A stretch of 64,000 nucleotides of DNA from Perlabentimonas sp034003245 (GCA_034003245.1 JAVEYY010000012.1:1-64000); one strand, 5' to 3'; positions 26,557 through 36,088 are shown, numbered from the stretch's first letter. Notes: a model not told the origin generated them from the letters alone. Numbers and translations are program-made.

Positions 26557-27376
26557 GTAAAAGTTTTCTTCGGACTAACTCAATAAGCTGATTGGCCGCT
26601 TCGTTATGATCGTCCCATGAGAAATTCTCCTGAATATATATTAGAGCATCGTTAATGTTGTCGAAGCTATTGAGCTGCTTAATGGATTTAGAGTATAGCT
26701 CGGCATTCCCGTTAAAAAGTTCCTTGGTAAACAAAAATTTATCGTTAATACCTATGGCCTTGGTTAAATCGGCAATGGGTTTATTCTGAATTACTGAGGA
26801 CATGTCCTTTTTACCAGCTCCAAGAACCTCATTCCTAAACTTACGCTTGCCCTGATACATCTCTCCAAGTGTAGGAGCCGATTGTCTTTCAGCGGTTCCG
26901 TTGGTAGCCACAATTTCTTCAACATCAACCTCCCCTGACTTATTTCCAGGTTGAGGATTTGGGTTATTCTCAGATTCGAGTGATAAAGTATCCTCGTCCT
27001 TCATTTGATCAACCTCTACTTGAGTAGGAATACTTTTTTCAGATAACTTCGAACTCACCACTACCGTTTCATTAACCGATGGACTTGATTCAGCTTTTTT
27101 CACTTGCGGTGTGGGTGTAGAGATTTCCTCTACTGGCTGTTTTGATATTTGATCAGCGACATTTACATTCACTTCTGATTTGCCAACAATTTTTGGTTCG
27201 GGTAACTCCGGTTGCTGCTTATCGAAAAGGATAACCTCGTAGCTAGCGCGTAACTTTTCTAAAAGAATATCGCGTTCAATTGATGATAAAGTTCCCTTTT
27301 CAATCCCCACCCTAAGTAGCTGTTCTGCATCGAGTAGTCTTTCGAGAACCAATTTAAAACTGTTCTTATTTCCCAT
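26549..27376 (-). CDS. Conserved hypothetical protein with helical ends and a disordered middle
   Basis: 275 residues. The N-terminal ~60 residues are helical (FKLVLERLLDAEQLLRVGIEKGTL), about residues 65-175 are polar, Ser/Glu/Pro-rich and probably disordered, and the C-terminal ~95 residues form a folded helical module (DLTKAIGINDKFLFTKELF... FSWDDHNEAANQLIELVRRKL). Proteins of this shape are common in Bacteroidales next to rsmI or tdk, with no assigned function. Its coding end overlaps rsmI by 8 nt. Divergent from tdk. Confidence 0.85.
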   Translation of the reverse strand: MGNKNSFKLVLERLLDAEQLLRVGIEKGTLSSIERDILLEKLRASYEVILFDKQQPELPEPKIVGKSEVNVNVADQISKQPVEEISTPTPQVKKAESSPSVNETVVVSSKLSEKSIPTQVEVDQMKDEDTLSLESENNPNPQPGNKSGEVDVEEIVATNGTAERQSAPTLGEMYQGKRKFRNEVLGAGKKDMSSVIQNKPIADLTKAIGINDKFLFTKELFNGNAELYSKSIKQLNSFDNINDALIYIQENFSWDDHNEAANQLIELVRRKLLHD

Positions 27377-27396
27377 AGTTCATTATTATCTGTCTG

Positions 27397-27422
27397 CAAA
27401 ATTAAGAATTTGCTTACTTTTG
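27397..27422. promoter_or_regulatory. Divergent -7 boxes between the hypothetical gene and tdk
   Basis: Minus strand: TAATTTTG (27404-27397), leading to the hypothetical gene. Plus strand: TACTTTTG (27415-27422), leading to tdk. Both match TAnnTTTG. The -33 partners are weak (TTTT at 19 nt on the minus strand). Confidence 0.5.
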
Positions 27423-27454
27423 TAAAACTAACGAGTTTATTTCTAATTATTGCT

Positions 27455-28039
27455 ATGCTTTTCATCGAAAATTCAACAAGAGGTTCAAAACGCAAGGGCT
27501 GGATTGAGGTAGTTTGTGGATCCATGTTCTCGGGCAAAACTGAAGAGTTAATAAGGCGCTTAAAACGCGCCAAGTTTGCCAAACAAAGGGTCGAAATTTT
27601 TAAACCCCACATCGATACCCGCTACTCCGTTGAGGAGGTAGTTTCGCACGATTCTAACTCAATCCCTTCAACACCTGTAACATCCTCGGGAAATATCCTG
27701 CTACTTGTTTCTGATGTTGATGTGGTGGGCATTGATGAGGCTCAATTTTTCGACAACAACCTTGTTGACGTGTGTAATAAACTTGCCGATCAAGGAATTA
27801 GGGTTATTGTTGCCGGGCTCGATATGGATTTCAAGGGAAAACCGTTTGGCCCAATTCCTCAAATTATGGCCTGCGCCGAGTATGTTACAAAGGTGCATGC
27901 CATTTGCGTAAAGTGTGGCGACTTGGCTCAGTACTCGCACCGCCTAACTGATACCGAAAAACTTGTACTTCTTGGAGAAACAGATGTGTACGAGCCCCTT
28001 TGCCGAAGTTGTTTTATAAGCGCTACACAAAAAAAGTAA
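27455..28039 (+). CDS. tdk: Thymidine kinase
   Basis: About 194 residues from the ATG at 27455. An earlier in-frame start at 27410 would add a hydrophobic stretch not found in the family and would overlap the promoter box. It contains the P-loop GSMFSGKTEELIRRLKRAK, the DEAQFF Walker B region, the lasso/thymidine-binding segment, and a zinc site (HAICVKCGDLAQYSHRL and later EPLCRSCF). A type II cytosolic thymidine kinase for pyrimidine salvage. Confidence 0.97.
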   Translation: MLFIENSTRGSKRKGWIEVVCGSMFSGKTEELIRRLKRAKFAKQRVEIFKPHIDTRYSVEEVVSHDSNSIPSTPVTSSGNILLLVSDVDVVGIDEAQFFDNNLVDVCNKLADQGIRVIVAGLDMDFKGKPFGPIPQIMACAEYVTKVHAICVKCGDLAQYSHRLTDTEKLVLLGETDVYEPLCRSCFISATQKK

Positions 28040-28175
28040 TTGGAATTAGGTATCTAAGTCCGAGTATTATAAAATAATTTAAAAAACCTCCACTACAGAT
28101 CAACATAGATCTACTTCCCGTCAATCACAAGTAAACATTTTTTTGCGCATACGAGAATATAATGAAATTTGCCAA

Positions 28176-28667
28176 TTACTTTACCGCATCGTTAACATTG
28201 GAAAAGGTAAAAGGCAGCAGGAAGCGTACATCCTCAACCACGATAATCCGATTTTCACCAACCATTGCAACGGTATAGGGTCGACGGCCAATATTTTGAG
28301 TCTCTATCATAACCTGACGACAAGCACCGCAAGGGGAAACTGGTTCGGCAATGGGATTACCTTTAAAATTGGCAGCAACAGCCATTGCTTTTACACTCAC
28401 CCCAGGGAATTTGGATCCAGCATAAAAAAGCGCAACGCGCTCAGCACACAGGCCCGATGGGTAAGCCCCATTCTCCTGATTACTTCCTAAAATAATTTCT
28501 CCATTCTCGAGCAAAATCGCTGCACCAACTGCAAATTCAGAGTATGGAGAGTAACTTGTGGCGAGCGCTTCTTTTGCCTTTACGACTAATTGCTGCAACT
28601 CGTTTGGCAATGTTTTAATACCTACATACTCCTTATACTGGAACGATAATTCTTTGCTGTGACCCAT
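28176..28667 (-). CDS. cdd: Cytidine deaminase
   Basis: 163 residues, homotetrameric type. The zinc/catalytic motifs are intact: GLCAERVALFYA (Cys-Ala-Glu, with the catalytic Glu) and PCGACRQVM. It deaminates cytidine and deoxycytidine to uridine in pyrimidine salvage, matching the neighbouring thymidine kinase. Transcribed toward tdk (convergent); the 136 bp between them hold no clear terminator. Confidence 0.96.
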   Translation of the reverse strand: MGHSKELSFQYKEYVGIKTLPNELQQLVVKAKEALATSYSPYSEFAVGAAILLENGEIILGSNQENGAYPSGLCAERVALFYAGSKFPGVSVKAMAVAANFKGNPIAEPVSPCGACRQVMIETQNIGRRPYTVAMVGENRIIVVEDVRFLLPFTFSNVNDAVK

Positions 28668-28712
28668 GAATTCGAATTTAAAGTTTTCGATTTCATCTTA
28701 CATGAAATCTTT

Positions 28713-28720
28713 CAAAGATA
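28713..28720 (-). promoter_or_regulatory. cdd: -7 box of cdd
   Basis: TATCTTTG (28720-28713) on the minus strand fits TAnnTTTG, about 45 nt before the cdd start. No clear -33 box. Confidence 0.45.
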
Positions 28721-28868
28721 CAAAAAGGTTTTTAAATACCTACAATCCCCGTGAATAATGCCTTTGACGACAACGAAAGCAAAAAGTTTCAATTTTTTCA
28801 ACAACTGTACAAACTTATGGAACTTCCAATCAATAATTCTATCAATTCTGAGTTTTGAGTTTTAATGG

Positions 28869-28876
28869 TATATTTG
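28869..28876 (+). promoter_or_regulatory. -7 box of the LysM glucosaminidase gene
   Basis: TATATTTG, an exact TAnnTTTG match, 18 nt before the start codon. The -33 region (TCTG at 18 nt) is only partial. Confidence 0.5.
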
Positions 28877-28894
28877 AAAAAAAAATCTTGACTT

Positions 28895-29839
28895 ATGCAA
28901 AAAGTATTCGCCATACTACTGTTACTTAAATTGCTATCGCTAAATAACTTACTTGTTGCCCAAAACCCCCGTGAAGCATATATACAGCAATATCAGAAAA
29001 TTGCTATCAATCAGATGGAAAAGTATGGTATTCCCGCAAGCATAATAATGGCTCAGGGAATACTGGAGAGCGGAAGCGGAACCAGCAGATTAGCAGTAAA
29101 GGCCAATAACCACTTTGGAATTAAGTGCCACAGCACTTGGAGTGGAGCACGAATTTATCATGATGATGATGCCCGTGGCGAATGCTTCAGAAAGTACCGA
29201 ACTCCCGACAAATCGTACCAAGATCACTCCGAATTTCTTAGAGGTGCACGACGTTATGCATTTCTCTTCGATTTAGATCCAACAGATTATAAGGGTTGGG
29301 CGCATGGGTTGCGAAAAGCAGGATATGCCACCGATCCGCAGTATCCCCAAAAATTAATCAAAATTATTGAGGAGAATAAGCTTTTTCTGCTCGATAGAGG
29401 TGTCGATATCAAGGTTCAATCGCCAACAGTTGGCATGGCTGATCTGGTTGATCCCGATAACTTTACCATCGATATCTTTAAGCAACGTAAGGTTTACATG
29501 CGCAATCGAATTAAGTACATCACAGTGGTTGAGGGCGACACATACCAGAACTTGACCCGCGAGCTGGAGTTGATGCCCTGGCAGCTGGCCAAGTATAACG
29601 ACTTTGAGCAAAACTCCAAACTAGCCGTTGGACAGGAACTTTTTATCCAGCCAAAACGTCGTAAGGCCGAACCCAATCATCCACTGCACATTGTTGAGGA
29701 AGGCGAAACCATGAAAACTATCTCGCAAATGTATGGTATTAGGCTAAAGTCGCTCTACTTTAGGAATAGGGTTGATGAGGATCATGTACCCGAGCCCGGG
29801 GAGAAAATATTTTTGAGGGGAAGAAGACCTAAGGAGTAA
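28895..29839 (+). CDS. Secreted N-acetylglucosaminidase with LysM domain(s)
   Basis: 314 residues: signal peptide (1 to about 22, LLLLKLLSLNNLLVAQ), a glucosaminidase (GH73-type) domain (about 30-165) with IIMAQGILESGSGTSRLA, where the Glu is the catalytic acid, then NNHFGIKCHSTW and the aromatic tail (RGARRYAFLFDL, GLRKAGYATDPQYPQKLI). At least one LysM at the end (HIVEEGETMKTISQMYGIRLKSLYFRN), and a second, more diverged one around 205-255. It cleaves peptidoglycan in cell separation or turnover. It has its own promoter and terminator. Confidence 0.95.
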   Translation: MQKVFAILLLLKLLSLNNLLVAQNPREAYIQQYQKIAINQMEKYGIPASIIMAQGILESGSGTSRLAVKANNHFGIKCHSTWSGARIYHDDDARGECFRKYRTPDKSYQDHSEFLRGARRYAFLFDLDPTDYKGWAHGLRKAGYATDPQYPQKLIKIIEENKLFLLDRGVDIKVQSPTVGMADLVDPDNFTIDIFKQRKVYMRNRIKYITVVEGDTYQNLTRELELMPWQLAKYNDFEQNSKLAVGQELFIQPKRRKAEPNHPLHIVEEGETMKTISQMYGIRLKSLYFRNRVDEDHVPEPGEKIFLRGRRPKE

Positions 29840-29858
29840 CCAAAAATACATTAAACTG

Positions 29859-29904
29859 AAAATCCACAGACCAATTGAAGTTTGAATTGATCTGTGGATT
29901 TTTA
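29859..29904. terminator. Bidirectional terminator between the glucosaminidase gene and fmt
   Basis: AAAATCCACAGA-C-CAATT pairs with AATTG-A-TCTGTGGATTTT across an 8-nt loop, with one mismatch, flanked by A and T runs. It serves two convergent genes. Confidence 0.88.
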
Positions 29905-29918
29905 TTTGTTTACTCAAA

Positions 29919-30893
29919 TTACTCGAATCTAAAGTTCTTAATATCTCTAAAACCCAACAAGAATTCGGAAATAGCCAATCGACGTTTACCAGCTAGCTGA
30001 ATCTCGGTAATAGAAACGCCACCATCGCCACATGTAACATGCAGGTATGATTTCCCATCGGTTGATATTGTTCCAACTCCTGCATTAACCCTGCTGTCTA
30101 TGGCTTCACTCCTGAAGACTTTCGCGCTAACTCTTTCGCTATCGGGGCCAATTAATTCGCTCCATGCCGCAGGGTATGGACTTAATCCACGAATAAAGTT
30201 ATTGATACTTTGCGCTGTTTCTTCCCAGCTAATTCGGGTAGACTCTTTAAAGAGTTTTGGAGCAGGTTTAATTGGTGTACCCTGACTAATATACTTATCC
30301 TGTGGAATTGGATCGACATTGCCTAAAGCCAACGCATTAACAGTGTCAATAACTACCGTTGAGCCTACCATCATCAACCTATCGTGTAGCTCGCCTGCAG
30401 TTTCGTTTGGCTCAACGGGAATCGATCTCTGCAGAAGAATCTTACCCGTATCAATCTCTTTATCAATCAGAAAAGTGGTAACTCCAGTTTCCTTTTCGCC
30501 ATTTATAACAGCCCAATTTATTGGGGCTGCTCCCCTATAGTTAGGCAGAAGTGAAGCATGTAAGTTAAATGTTCCCAACTTGGGAATGCGCCAGATAATC
30601 TCGGGAAGCATTCTAAAGGCAACCACAATAAACAAATCGGCATTTAGAGAAACAAGTTCATCAACAAAGTTTGGATCGCGCAATTTCTCAGGCTGTAAGA
30701 CTTTGAGCCCTGTTTCCAACGCAAATTGTTTAACTGCCAACTGGTTAAGTTTTTGTCCGCGTCCTGCAAACTTATCGGGTACAGTTACAGTAGCAACAAC
30801 ATTATACCCTTCGTGCACCAGAAGCCTTAAAGGCTCCACGGCAAAATCGGGAGTACCCATGTACACAATGCGCAATTCCTTTGGCTCAGCCAT
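29919..30893 (-). CDS. fmt: Methionyl-tRNA formyltransferase
   Basis: 324 residues. The catalytic motif lies in LGTFNLHASLLPNYRGAAPINWAVINGE (about residues 105-132: Asn, His and the later Asp in the IDTG segment), after the Rossmann-like N-terminal domain (RIVYMGTPDFAVEPL). The C-terminal domain (from about 210) binds tRNA. It formylates initiator Met-tRNA. Only 6 bp follow ribBA, so it is in the same operon. Confidence 0.97.
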   Translation of the reverse strand: MAEPKELRIVYMGTPDFAVEPLRLLVHEGYNVVATVTVPDKFAGRGQKLNQLAVKQFALETGLKVLQPEKLRDPNFVDELVSLNADLFIVVAFRMLPEIIWRIPKLGTFNLHASLLPNYRGAAPINWAVINGEKETGVTTFLIDKEIDTGKILLQRSIPVEPNETAGELHDRLMMVGSTVVIDTVNALALGNVDPIPQDKYISQGTPIKPAPKLFKESTRISWEETAQSINNFIRGLSPYPAAWSELIGPDSERVSAKVFRSEAIDSRVNAGVGTISTDGKSYLHVTCGDGGVSITEIQLAGKRRLAISEFLLGFRDIKNFRFE

Positions 30894-30899
30894 AGAGTT

Positions 30900-32162
30900 C
30901 TATTCGGTTTTACCCTCGGGTTTAAAGGGAGGTAAAAGGATAAGATGATGTCCCATTTTATCGCGTTTAGTGCGCATGTAAAACTCGTTGTCTTTTAGGG
31001 GTTTTACTTCAATTGGTACATTTTCAACAACTTCCAATCCGTATCCCTCAAGACCTTTGCGTTTTACGGGGTTATTTGTTAGGAGGCGCATTTTCCGAAC
31101 GCCTAACTCTCTTAGTATGCTTGCGCCCACACCATAATCGCGCTCATCGGCCTGAAAGCCCAGTGCGATATTTGCATCCACTGTATCCAAACCTTCCTCT
31201 TGCAGCTTGTATGCATGTATCTTATTGAAAAGTCCAATGCCACGACCTTCCTGATTCATATAGACCAAAACTCCTTTCCCCTCCCTTTCTATCATCTCCA
31301 TGGCCAACTGAAGTTGTTCGCCGCAATCGCACCGATGTGAATGGAAAATATCGCCAGTAACGCACGACGAATGCATTCGAACAAGGATTGGCTCATCGGG
31401 ATCCCATGTGCCCTTCACGAGGGCAATATGCTCGACATTTTGATACTTTTGCCTGAAAGCAACCGCCTCGAAATTGCCATGTGCAGTGGGTAGTTGAACT
31501 CGTTTTCCAACATCAACAAGGGTTTCGGAGCGTAAACGGTACGCTATCAGATCCTGAATTGAAATAATTTTGAGGTTGAACCTTTTAGCAATCTCTAAAA
31601 GTTGTGGTAATCGAGCCATGGTTCCATCCTCGTTCATAATCTCAACCAGCACACCCCCAGGCTGGAGACCAGCCAATCGTGTTAAATCGACAACAGCCTC
31701 GGTGTGTCCAGCACGGCGTAATACACCTTTCTCACGGGCTTTAAGGGGAAAGATATGACCTGGACGGCCTAAATCTTCGGGTTTAGTATTTGGATCAACA
31801 AGGGCTTTGATGGTTTTAGCACGGTCCGATGCCGAAATCCCTGTTGTGCATCCATGTCCAATTAAATCGACCGAAACGGTAAATGGAGTTTGATGCAGAG
31901 CCGTATTAGTTCCTACCATGAGCTCCAAATCTAACTCCTTGCATCGCTCCTCCGAGAGAGGCGTGCAGATAAGACCGCGGCCATGTCTGGCCATGAAATT
32001 TACAATTTCGGGTGTGATTAGCTCTGCGGCTGCAATAAAATCGCCCTCGTTCTCGCGATCCTCATCATCGACCACGATAATAATCTTTCCATCTTTAAGA
32101 TCGGCTAAAGCCTCCTCGATGGTGTTTAACTTACTGATATCTTCGGGTTGGTTGCCAAACAT
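30900..32162 (-). CDS. ribBA: Bifunctional DHBP synthase / GTP cyclohydrolase II
   Basis: 420 residues. The N-terminal RibB domain (about 10-210) has IIVVDDEDRENEGD and the substrate residues around RHGRGLICTPL. The C-terminal RibA domain (about 215-410) has the zinc site SCVTGDIFHSHRCDCGEQL and the NQEGRGIGLFNKI loop. It makes the two precursors of riboflavin, ribulose-5-phosphate to DHBP and GTP to the diaminopyrimidine. The coding start overlaps the end of the upstream glycosyltransferase by 32 nt; no later start would keep the RibB N-terminus. Confidence 0.97.
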   Translation of the reverse strand: MFGNQPEDISKLNTIEEALADLKDGKIIIVVDDEDRENEGDFIAAAELITPEIVNFMARHGRGLICTPLSEERCKELDLELMVGTNTALHQTPFTVSVDLIGHGCTTGISASDRAKTIKALVDPNTKPEDLGRPGHIFPLKAREKGVLRRAGHTEAVVDLTRLAGLQPGGVLVEIMNEDGTMARLPQLLEIAKRFNLKIISIQDLIAYRLRSETLVDVGKRVQLPTAHGNFEAVAFRQKYQNVEHIALVKGTWDPDEPILVRMHSSCVTGDIFHSHRCDCGEQLQLAMEMIEREGKGVLVYMNQEGRGIGLFNKIHAYKLQEEGLDTVDANIALGFQADERDYGVGASILRELGVRKMRLLTNNPVKRKGLEGYGLEVVENVPIEVKPLKDNEFYMRTKRDKMGHHLILLPPFKPEGKTE

Positions 32163-33297
32163 TACTTTGTACTCCTTTCAAATATTTAGTTAGCCCCACG
32201 AATAGGGCAATATTCATACTCACAAAATGCGTTGCAAAACGAAGTGGTAAAACATGTAATCCAATGCTCTTCAGTGAAAAATCGACTACGGGTAATGCTA
32301 ATAATCCTACCTGCACCAAGAAAAAAGTTAGGAAAATCGAGCTATTGATCGCCAGAACTCCACTTGAAAGCAATGCAAAAATAATCAGGATTGGGCCAAA
32401 CCATCGGATTACCTTATGCGATAAAAATGCGAACGATACTGCACTAAACGGTGGCCAAAGCATCTTGCTTAGGGCTGCAAGGTTCTGAAAATTTCCTTGC
32501 GCTATGCGGATTTTGCGCCTAAATTCTTCGCACAAATCATTCGAAACATCCTCGTAAACCCTTGCTTCCAGATTATTTAAACTCTTCTTACCCTGCTCTA
32601 TCACCCTCATGTTGATGTAAAAATCGTCGACCAAAAAATTTGATGGAGGTTTAACAAAAAGTTCCTTTCGTATGGCGTAACAGCCACCAAATGGCCCAAT
32701 CATTGTGCCCCATAGCATTCCCTCGCGATACTTTACCATCACCTCATGGGTTATGTAAACACTCTCCTGAAACGATATTCCAGTGCGATTCAAACCCGTA
32801 TTCACCATTCTTGAATCAACTAACCCAACATCAGGATCTTTCATAAATCTAACCAACTCAAAGAGCGTGTTTTTCTCCAGAAAAACATTGGCATCAGTGG
32901 ATATTACTATCTCGCCCTTGGCAATATCCACAAGCTGATTTACGATATTCACCTTACCCTGACGATCTGGGAACTCAATTAGCTTCAGGTTAGTAAATTC
33001 ATTCTCTAGCGACCGAACAATGCTGCTGGTATTATCGGTTGAACTATCGGAACCAATAATAACCTCAATTTTACTAATGGGGTAGGTTGTTTGGAAAATA
33101 CTCCTAATCTTCTTCCCTATCACAGCCTCCTCGTTATGTGCTGCCACTAGGATCGAAATAACTGGCAATTCGTCCTCGAGCGAATATTGCATCAATGGTT
33201 TTTTAGTTGCGATACCTGCTATAGCCCACAAAATAACTGGGTACAAAATGTACGAGTGAAGAAGAAATAAAGCAGAAATGCAGAAGAGAACTACCAC
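32131..33297 (-). CDS. Membrane glycosyltransferase family 2
   Basis: 388 residues, starting at GTG (33297; no ATG is available before the stop upstream). N-terminal TM (VLFCISALFLLHSYILYPVILWAI), a GT2 catalytic domain with ISILVAAHNEEAVIG, SDSSTDNT, ISTDANVFL (DxD-like) and LVDDFYINM (ED-like acceptor base), then three or so TMs (from about residue 285). A QxxRW motif is not evident, so it resembles non-processive membrane GT2 enzymes. Likely adds a sugar to a lipid carrier or exopolysaccharide. First gene of the unit with ribBA-fmt; a -7 box (TAATTTTG, 33325-33318) precedes it. Confidence 0.92.
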   Translation of the reverse strand: MVVLFCISALFLLHSYILYPVILWAIAGIATKKPLMQYSLEDELPVISILVAAHNEEAVIGKKIRSIFQTTYPISKIEVIIGSDSSTDNTSSIVRSLENEFTNLKLIEFPDRQGKVNIVNQLVDIAKGEIVISTDANVFLEKNTLFELVRFMKDPDVGLVDSRMVNTGLNRTGISFQESVYITHEVMVKYREGMLWGTMIGPFGGCYAIRKELFVKPPSNFLVDDFYINMRVIEQGKKSLNNLEARVYEDVSNDLCEEFRRKIRIAQGNFQNLAALSKMLWPPFSAVSFAFLSHKVIRWFGPILIIFALLSSGVLAINSSIFLTFFLVQVGLLALPVVDFSLKSIGLHVLPLRFATHFVSMNIALFVGLTKYLKGVQSNVWQPTRRYQ

Positions 33298-33317
33298 CTC
33301 GTTTTACAAATTTTTGG

Positions 33318-33325
33318 CAAAATTA
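33318..33325 (-). promoter_or_regulatory. -7 box of the GT2-ribBA-fmt unit
   Basis: TAATTTTG (33325-33318) matches TAnnTTTG. It lies only about 20 nt before the GTG start, implying a very short leader. Confidence 0.45.
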
Positions 33326-33386
33326 AGAAAAAGAATTTCCAATACGATAATAGCCTCCATTTATGTTGTGCATAATGTTGCACAGC

Positions 33387-34598
33387 TTATTTTTCCGAAA
33401 CAGTTCTGTAAAACTCTAGAAGTTTTTTGGTGAGCACATTATTATCAAATGCAGACTTGGCGTATACGCTCGCCTTTTGCCCCATTTCAATCGTGTAATC
33501 AATACTTTGTAACAATTCAATTACTTTGTCAGAAAAACCGTCAGGAGTGCTGGCAATAGCTATCTGTTCACCATGTGTGGCATCAATCCCTTCTGCTCCT
33601 AGTGGAGTGCTTACAATGGCTTTGCCAAGAGCCATCCCCTCCACAATTTTCACCCGCATTCCTCCCCCACTAAGTAATGGAACTACCATTACCCCCTTCG
33701 ATCGCATATATTCCGACGCACTACTTACCTCCCCACAAAATATCACCCCATTAAATCTTTGAATTCTTTCAACAAAACCTTTGCTGGCATTTCGCCCAGC
33801 AACGTAAAATTTTGCATGAGGAATCCTTGCTAATATCCTTTCCCAGCAATTACTGAGAAACCAAAGTAATCCCTCCTGGTTTGGCAACCAGTCGAGGCCG
33901 CCGATGTGAAAAACCGAAGGAAAATCAAAGGTTTTATCATCAACACTAACTTTCTCTAAATCATATCCTGCAGGGGAAGTAAAGGTTTTCCCTTCGAAAC
34001 CCATCGAAAGAAAATGGGATTCGTCTCGATGAGTAATAGGGATAAGCAAATCTGTTTGATGAAGTAGACGAACTTCCAAATTTCTAATCCTACGGGAGAG
34101 TAGACTATAATACCATCGTTTAAGCAGATTAACCTGATTGGCAGCTGCTCGCTGCCATAACTCCCACTCCACATTATGAGCCCTTACCGAAATTAGCCCA
34201 CCGAAATGCTTTCGGATTGTGCTGATATAGGCTTCCAGATAAGCGCCCTCAAGCTGGACTAAATCAAACTTTTGGGCACTTAGCTTCGATTCGATAAGTT
34301 TATGAAAAGCTGTATTGTCGAACCTAACTGCATTGTATGGTTTTAATGAGAATAAGAGATTAAAAGCAGCCGCAAAAGGTGATATTTTTGTATCAACATA
34401 CACAGTATCAACATCAACCAAATCAGTAAAATGCTTCGGAAATGACAAAGGTGTACCAGGGTGCTTTGGAGTACTAATAGCCAATAAGGAAACCTTTGCC
34501 CCTGCATTTGCCAACCCAATGGCCATATTGTAGGTTGCCATTGCTCCTCCATCGTTTGGGGGATACGGAACTTTGTTGGCCAGTATAAGGATATTCAT
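33387..34598 (-). CDS. Glycosyltransferase family 4-type
   Basis: 403 residues, soluble GT-B fold. The N-terminus has ILILANKVPYPPNDGGAMATYNMAIGL and the C-terminal nucleotide-sugar domain has FHIGGLDWLPNQEGLLWFL, then VVPLLSGGGMRVKIVEGMALGKAIVSTPLGAEGI, the family 4 donor-binding pattern with the key Glu in KIVEGMA. Acceptor and product are unknown; membrane-linked polysaccharide or LPS-like glycan is likely given the neighbouring GT2 and LptF/G-type genes. It follows the permease gene by 3 bp. Confidence 0.93.
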   Translation of the reverse strand: MNILILANKVPYPPNDGGAMATYNMAIGLANAGAKVSLLAISTPKHPGTPLSFPKHFTDLVDVDTVYVDTKISPFAAAFNLLFSLKPYNAVRFDNTAFHKLIESKLSAQKFDLVQLEGAYLEAYISTIRKHFGGLISVRAHNVEWELWQRAAANQVNLLKRWYYSLLSRRIRNLEVRLLHQTDLLIPITHRDESHFLSMGFEGKTFTSPAGYDLEKVSVDDKTFDFPSVFHIGGLDWLPNQEGLLWFLSNCWERILARIPHAKFYVAGRNASKGFVERIQRFNGVIFCGEVSSASEYMRSKGVMVVPLLSGGGMRVKIVEGMALGKAIVSTPLGAEGIDATHGEQIAIASTPDGFSDKVIELLQSIDYTIEMGQKASVYAKSAFDNNVLTKKLLEFYRTVSEK

Positions 34599-34601
34599 CT
34601 G

Positions 34602-36065
34602 TTATGCAGTAATGGGCTTTTTCTTCTTAAATCGAAAGGCGAAAAATTTCTTAAAGGTATTGATATAGAAATCGGCGTTCATAATTACCGAGTCGGTAGT
34701 TGCTTTATACGACAAGAAAACACCTAGTGGTAGGAGAATAAACGACGACAGCCACATCCCTACGTGTGGATCCCACATAAGCTCGCGGGCAAACTTTTCA
34801 CCAGTAAGCGAAATCACATAGTAGACAACAAAAAACAGTACTGATACTACAACAGGCATCCCCAAACCACCCTTACGAATAATAGCACCAAGGGGGGCGC
34901 CAATAAAGAAGAATACAAAACATGCAAACGAAAGTGCGAACTTTCGGTGCCACTCAATGGTATGCCTAACCATGTGCTTACTCCTACTCAGGTAATCCTG
35001 ATTTGTCGATCCAACAGAACTTTTGGCCGAGCGTGCTGCAGCAATGGCACGCGCCATGGAGGTTTTTTGAGCTTGAAGATCCATTGTACCTATAAGCGAG
35101 TCCTTATCAAGGGTATAAGTAACCACTGCACTGCTGTCGCGAGTATGCTGAAATGGGTTTTGAAAAAGGGTGTGCCGGAGTAAATTAAACTTTGCGCTTT
35201 GAACTCTACGCTCAATCTCCTTGTTTAGCGAATCGCGAGTATGAGCCAGTTGCGTAAGATTTAGAGCATGAAAACTACTTTTGAAAATATCCTCATCGCT
35301 GCGCTCAAATCCAAAACCTTTAAGTTCAAGCAGAAGAACCTGCTCATCAAACTTATTTCTGCGTGCTGGGTACTTTCGAATTTCGGGTTTACGAGCTGAG
35401 CGCCCTTCGGACATCTCCTCGTAGGTGTATCCACTGTATAGGGTAACCACCATGTATGCCTCGTCGCTGGTAATATGCATGTATCCTGAGTCGGCTGTGG
35501 TAACAACCATATTCCCTTCTTTTGATCGGTGATCGTAAATAAGAATCCTGCGCATTAGGCTTGTTTTGGGATCCCTATCGGCAATCTTAATGCTGTACCC
35601 ATCGATATCGTCGTTAAAAACACCAACTCTTATCGATAGTTCGGGGCGTTGCTGCCTTACATCCCAGAGCAATGTGCTCATCTTTAGATTGGTGTATGGC
35701 AATACGTTGTTCGAAAAGAAAAATGCACCTGAGGAGATGATAACAGTAACAATAATGAGGGGTTGCATAATCCGAGGCAGCGATATTCCTGCCGATTTCA
35801 TGGCTAGCAACTCATTATTCTCACCCAAATTGCCCATGGTCATAAGCGAAGCCAGCAGGGTAGAGAGCGGTAACGCCATGGGCAGCAGGTTTGCCGATGC
35901 GTAAACTAGCAATTCAGCAATTACATCTAGCCCTAATCCTTTGCCCACAAGATCGTCGATATACTTCCATAGAAACTGCATAAGCAGAATGAACATGACG
36001 ATAAAAAACGTCATTATCATTGGGCCTAGGTAAGATTTAAGAACAAACCAGTGGAGTCGCTTCAC
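34602..36065 (-). CDS. LptF/LptG family (YjgP/YjgQ) permease
   Basis: 487 residues starting at GTG (36065). Three N-terminal TMs (MTFFIVMFILLMQFLW; LLVYASANLLPMALPLSTLLASL; LIIVTVIISSGAFFFSNNVLPY), a ~250-residue periplasmic beta-jelly-roll, and three C-terminal TMs (FALSFACFVFFFIGAPLGAIIRKGGLG, VVVSVLFFVVYYVISLTGEKFA, LSSFILLPLGVFLSY). The APLGAIIRKGGLG loop is a strong family signature. It forms the inner-membrane part of the LptBFG-type transporter that moves LPS to the outer membrane. F and G cannot be told apart here. Next to glycosyltransferase genes. Confidence 0.93.
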   Translation of the reverse strand: MKRLHWFVLKSYLGPMIMTFFIVMFILLMQFLWKYIDDLVGKGLGLDVIAELLVYASANLLPMALPLSTLLASLMTMGNLGENNELLAMKSAGISLPRIMQPLIIVTVIISSGAFFFSNNVLPYTNLKMSTLLWDVRQQRPELSIRVGVFNDDIDGYSIKIADRDPKTSLMRRILIYDHRSKEGNMVVTTADSGYMHITSDEAYMVVTLYSGYTYEEMSEGRSARKPEIRKYPARRNKFDEQVLLLELKGFGFERSDEDIFKSSFHALNLTQLAHTRDSLNKEIERRVQSAKFNLLRHTLFQNPFQHTRDSSAVVTYTLDKDSLIGTMDLQAQKTSMARAIAAARSAKSSVGSTNQDYLSRSKHMVRHTIEWHRKFALSFACFVFFFIGAPLGAIIRKGGLGMPVVVSVLFFVVYYVISLTGEKFARELMWDPHVGMWLSSFILLPLGVFLSYKATTDSVIMNADFYINTFKKFFAFRFKKKKPITA

Positions 36066-36088
36066 AAAAAACCATAATTAATAATCGA

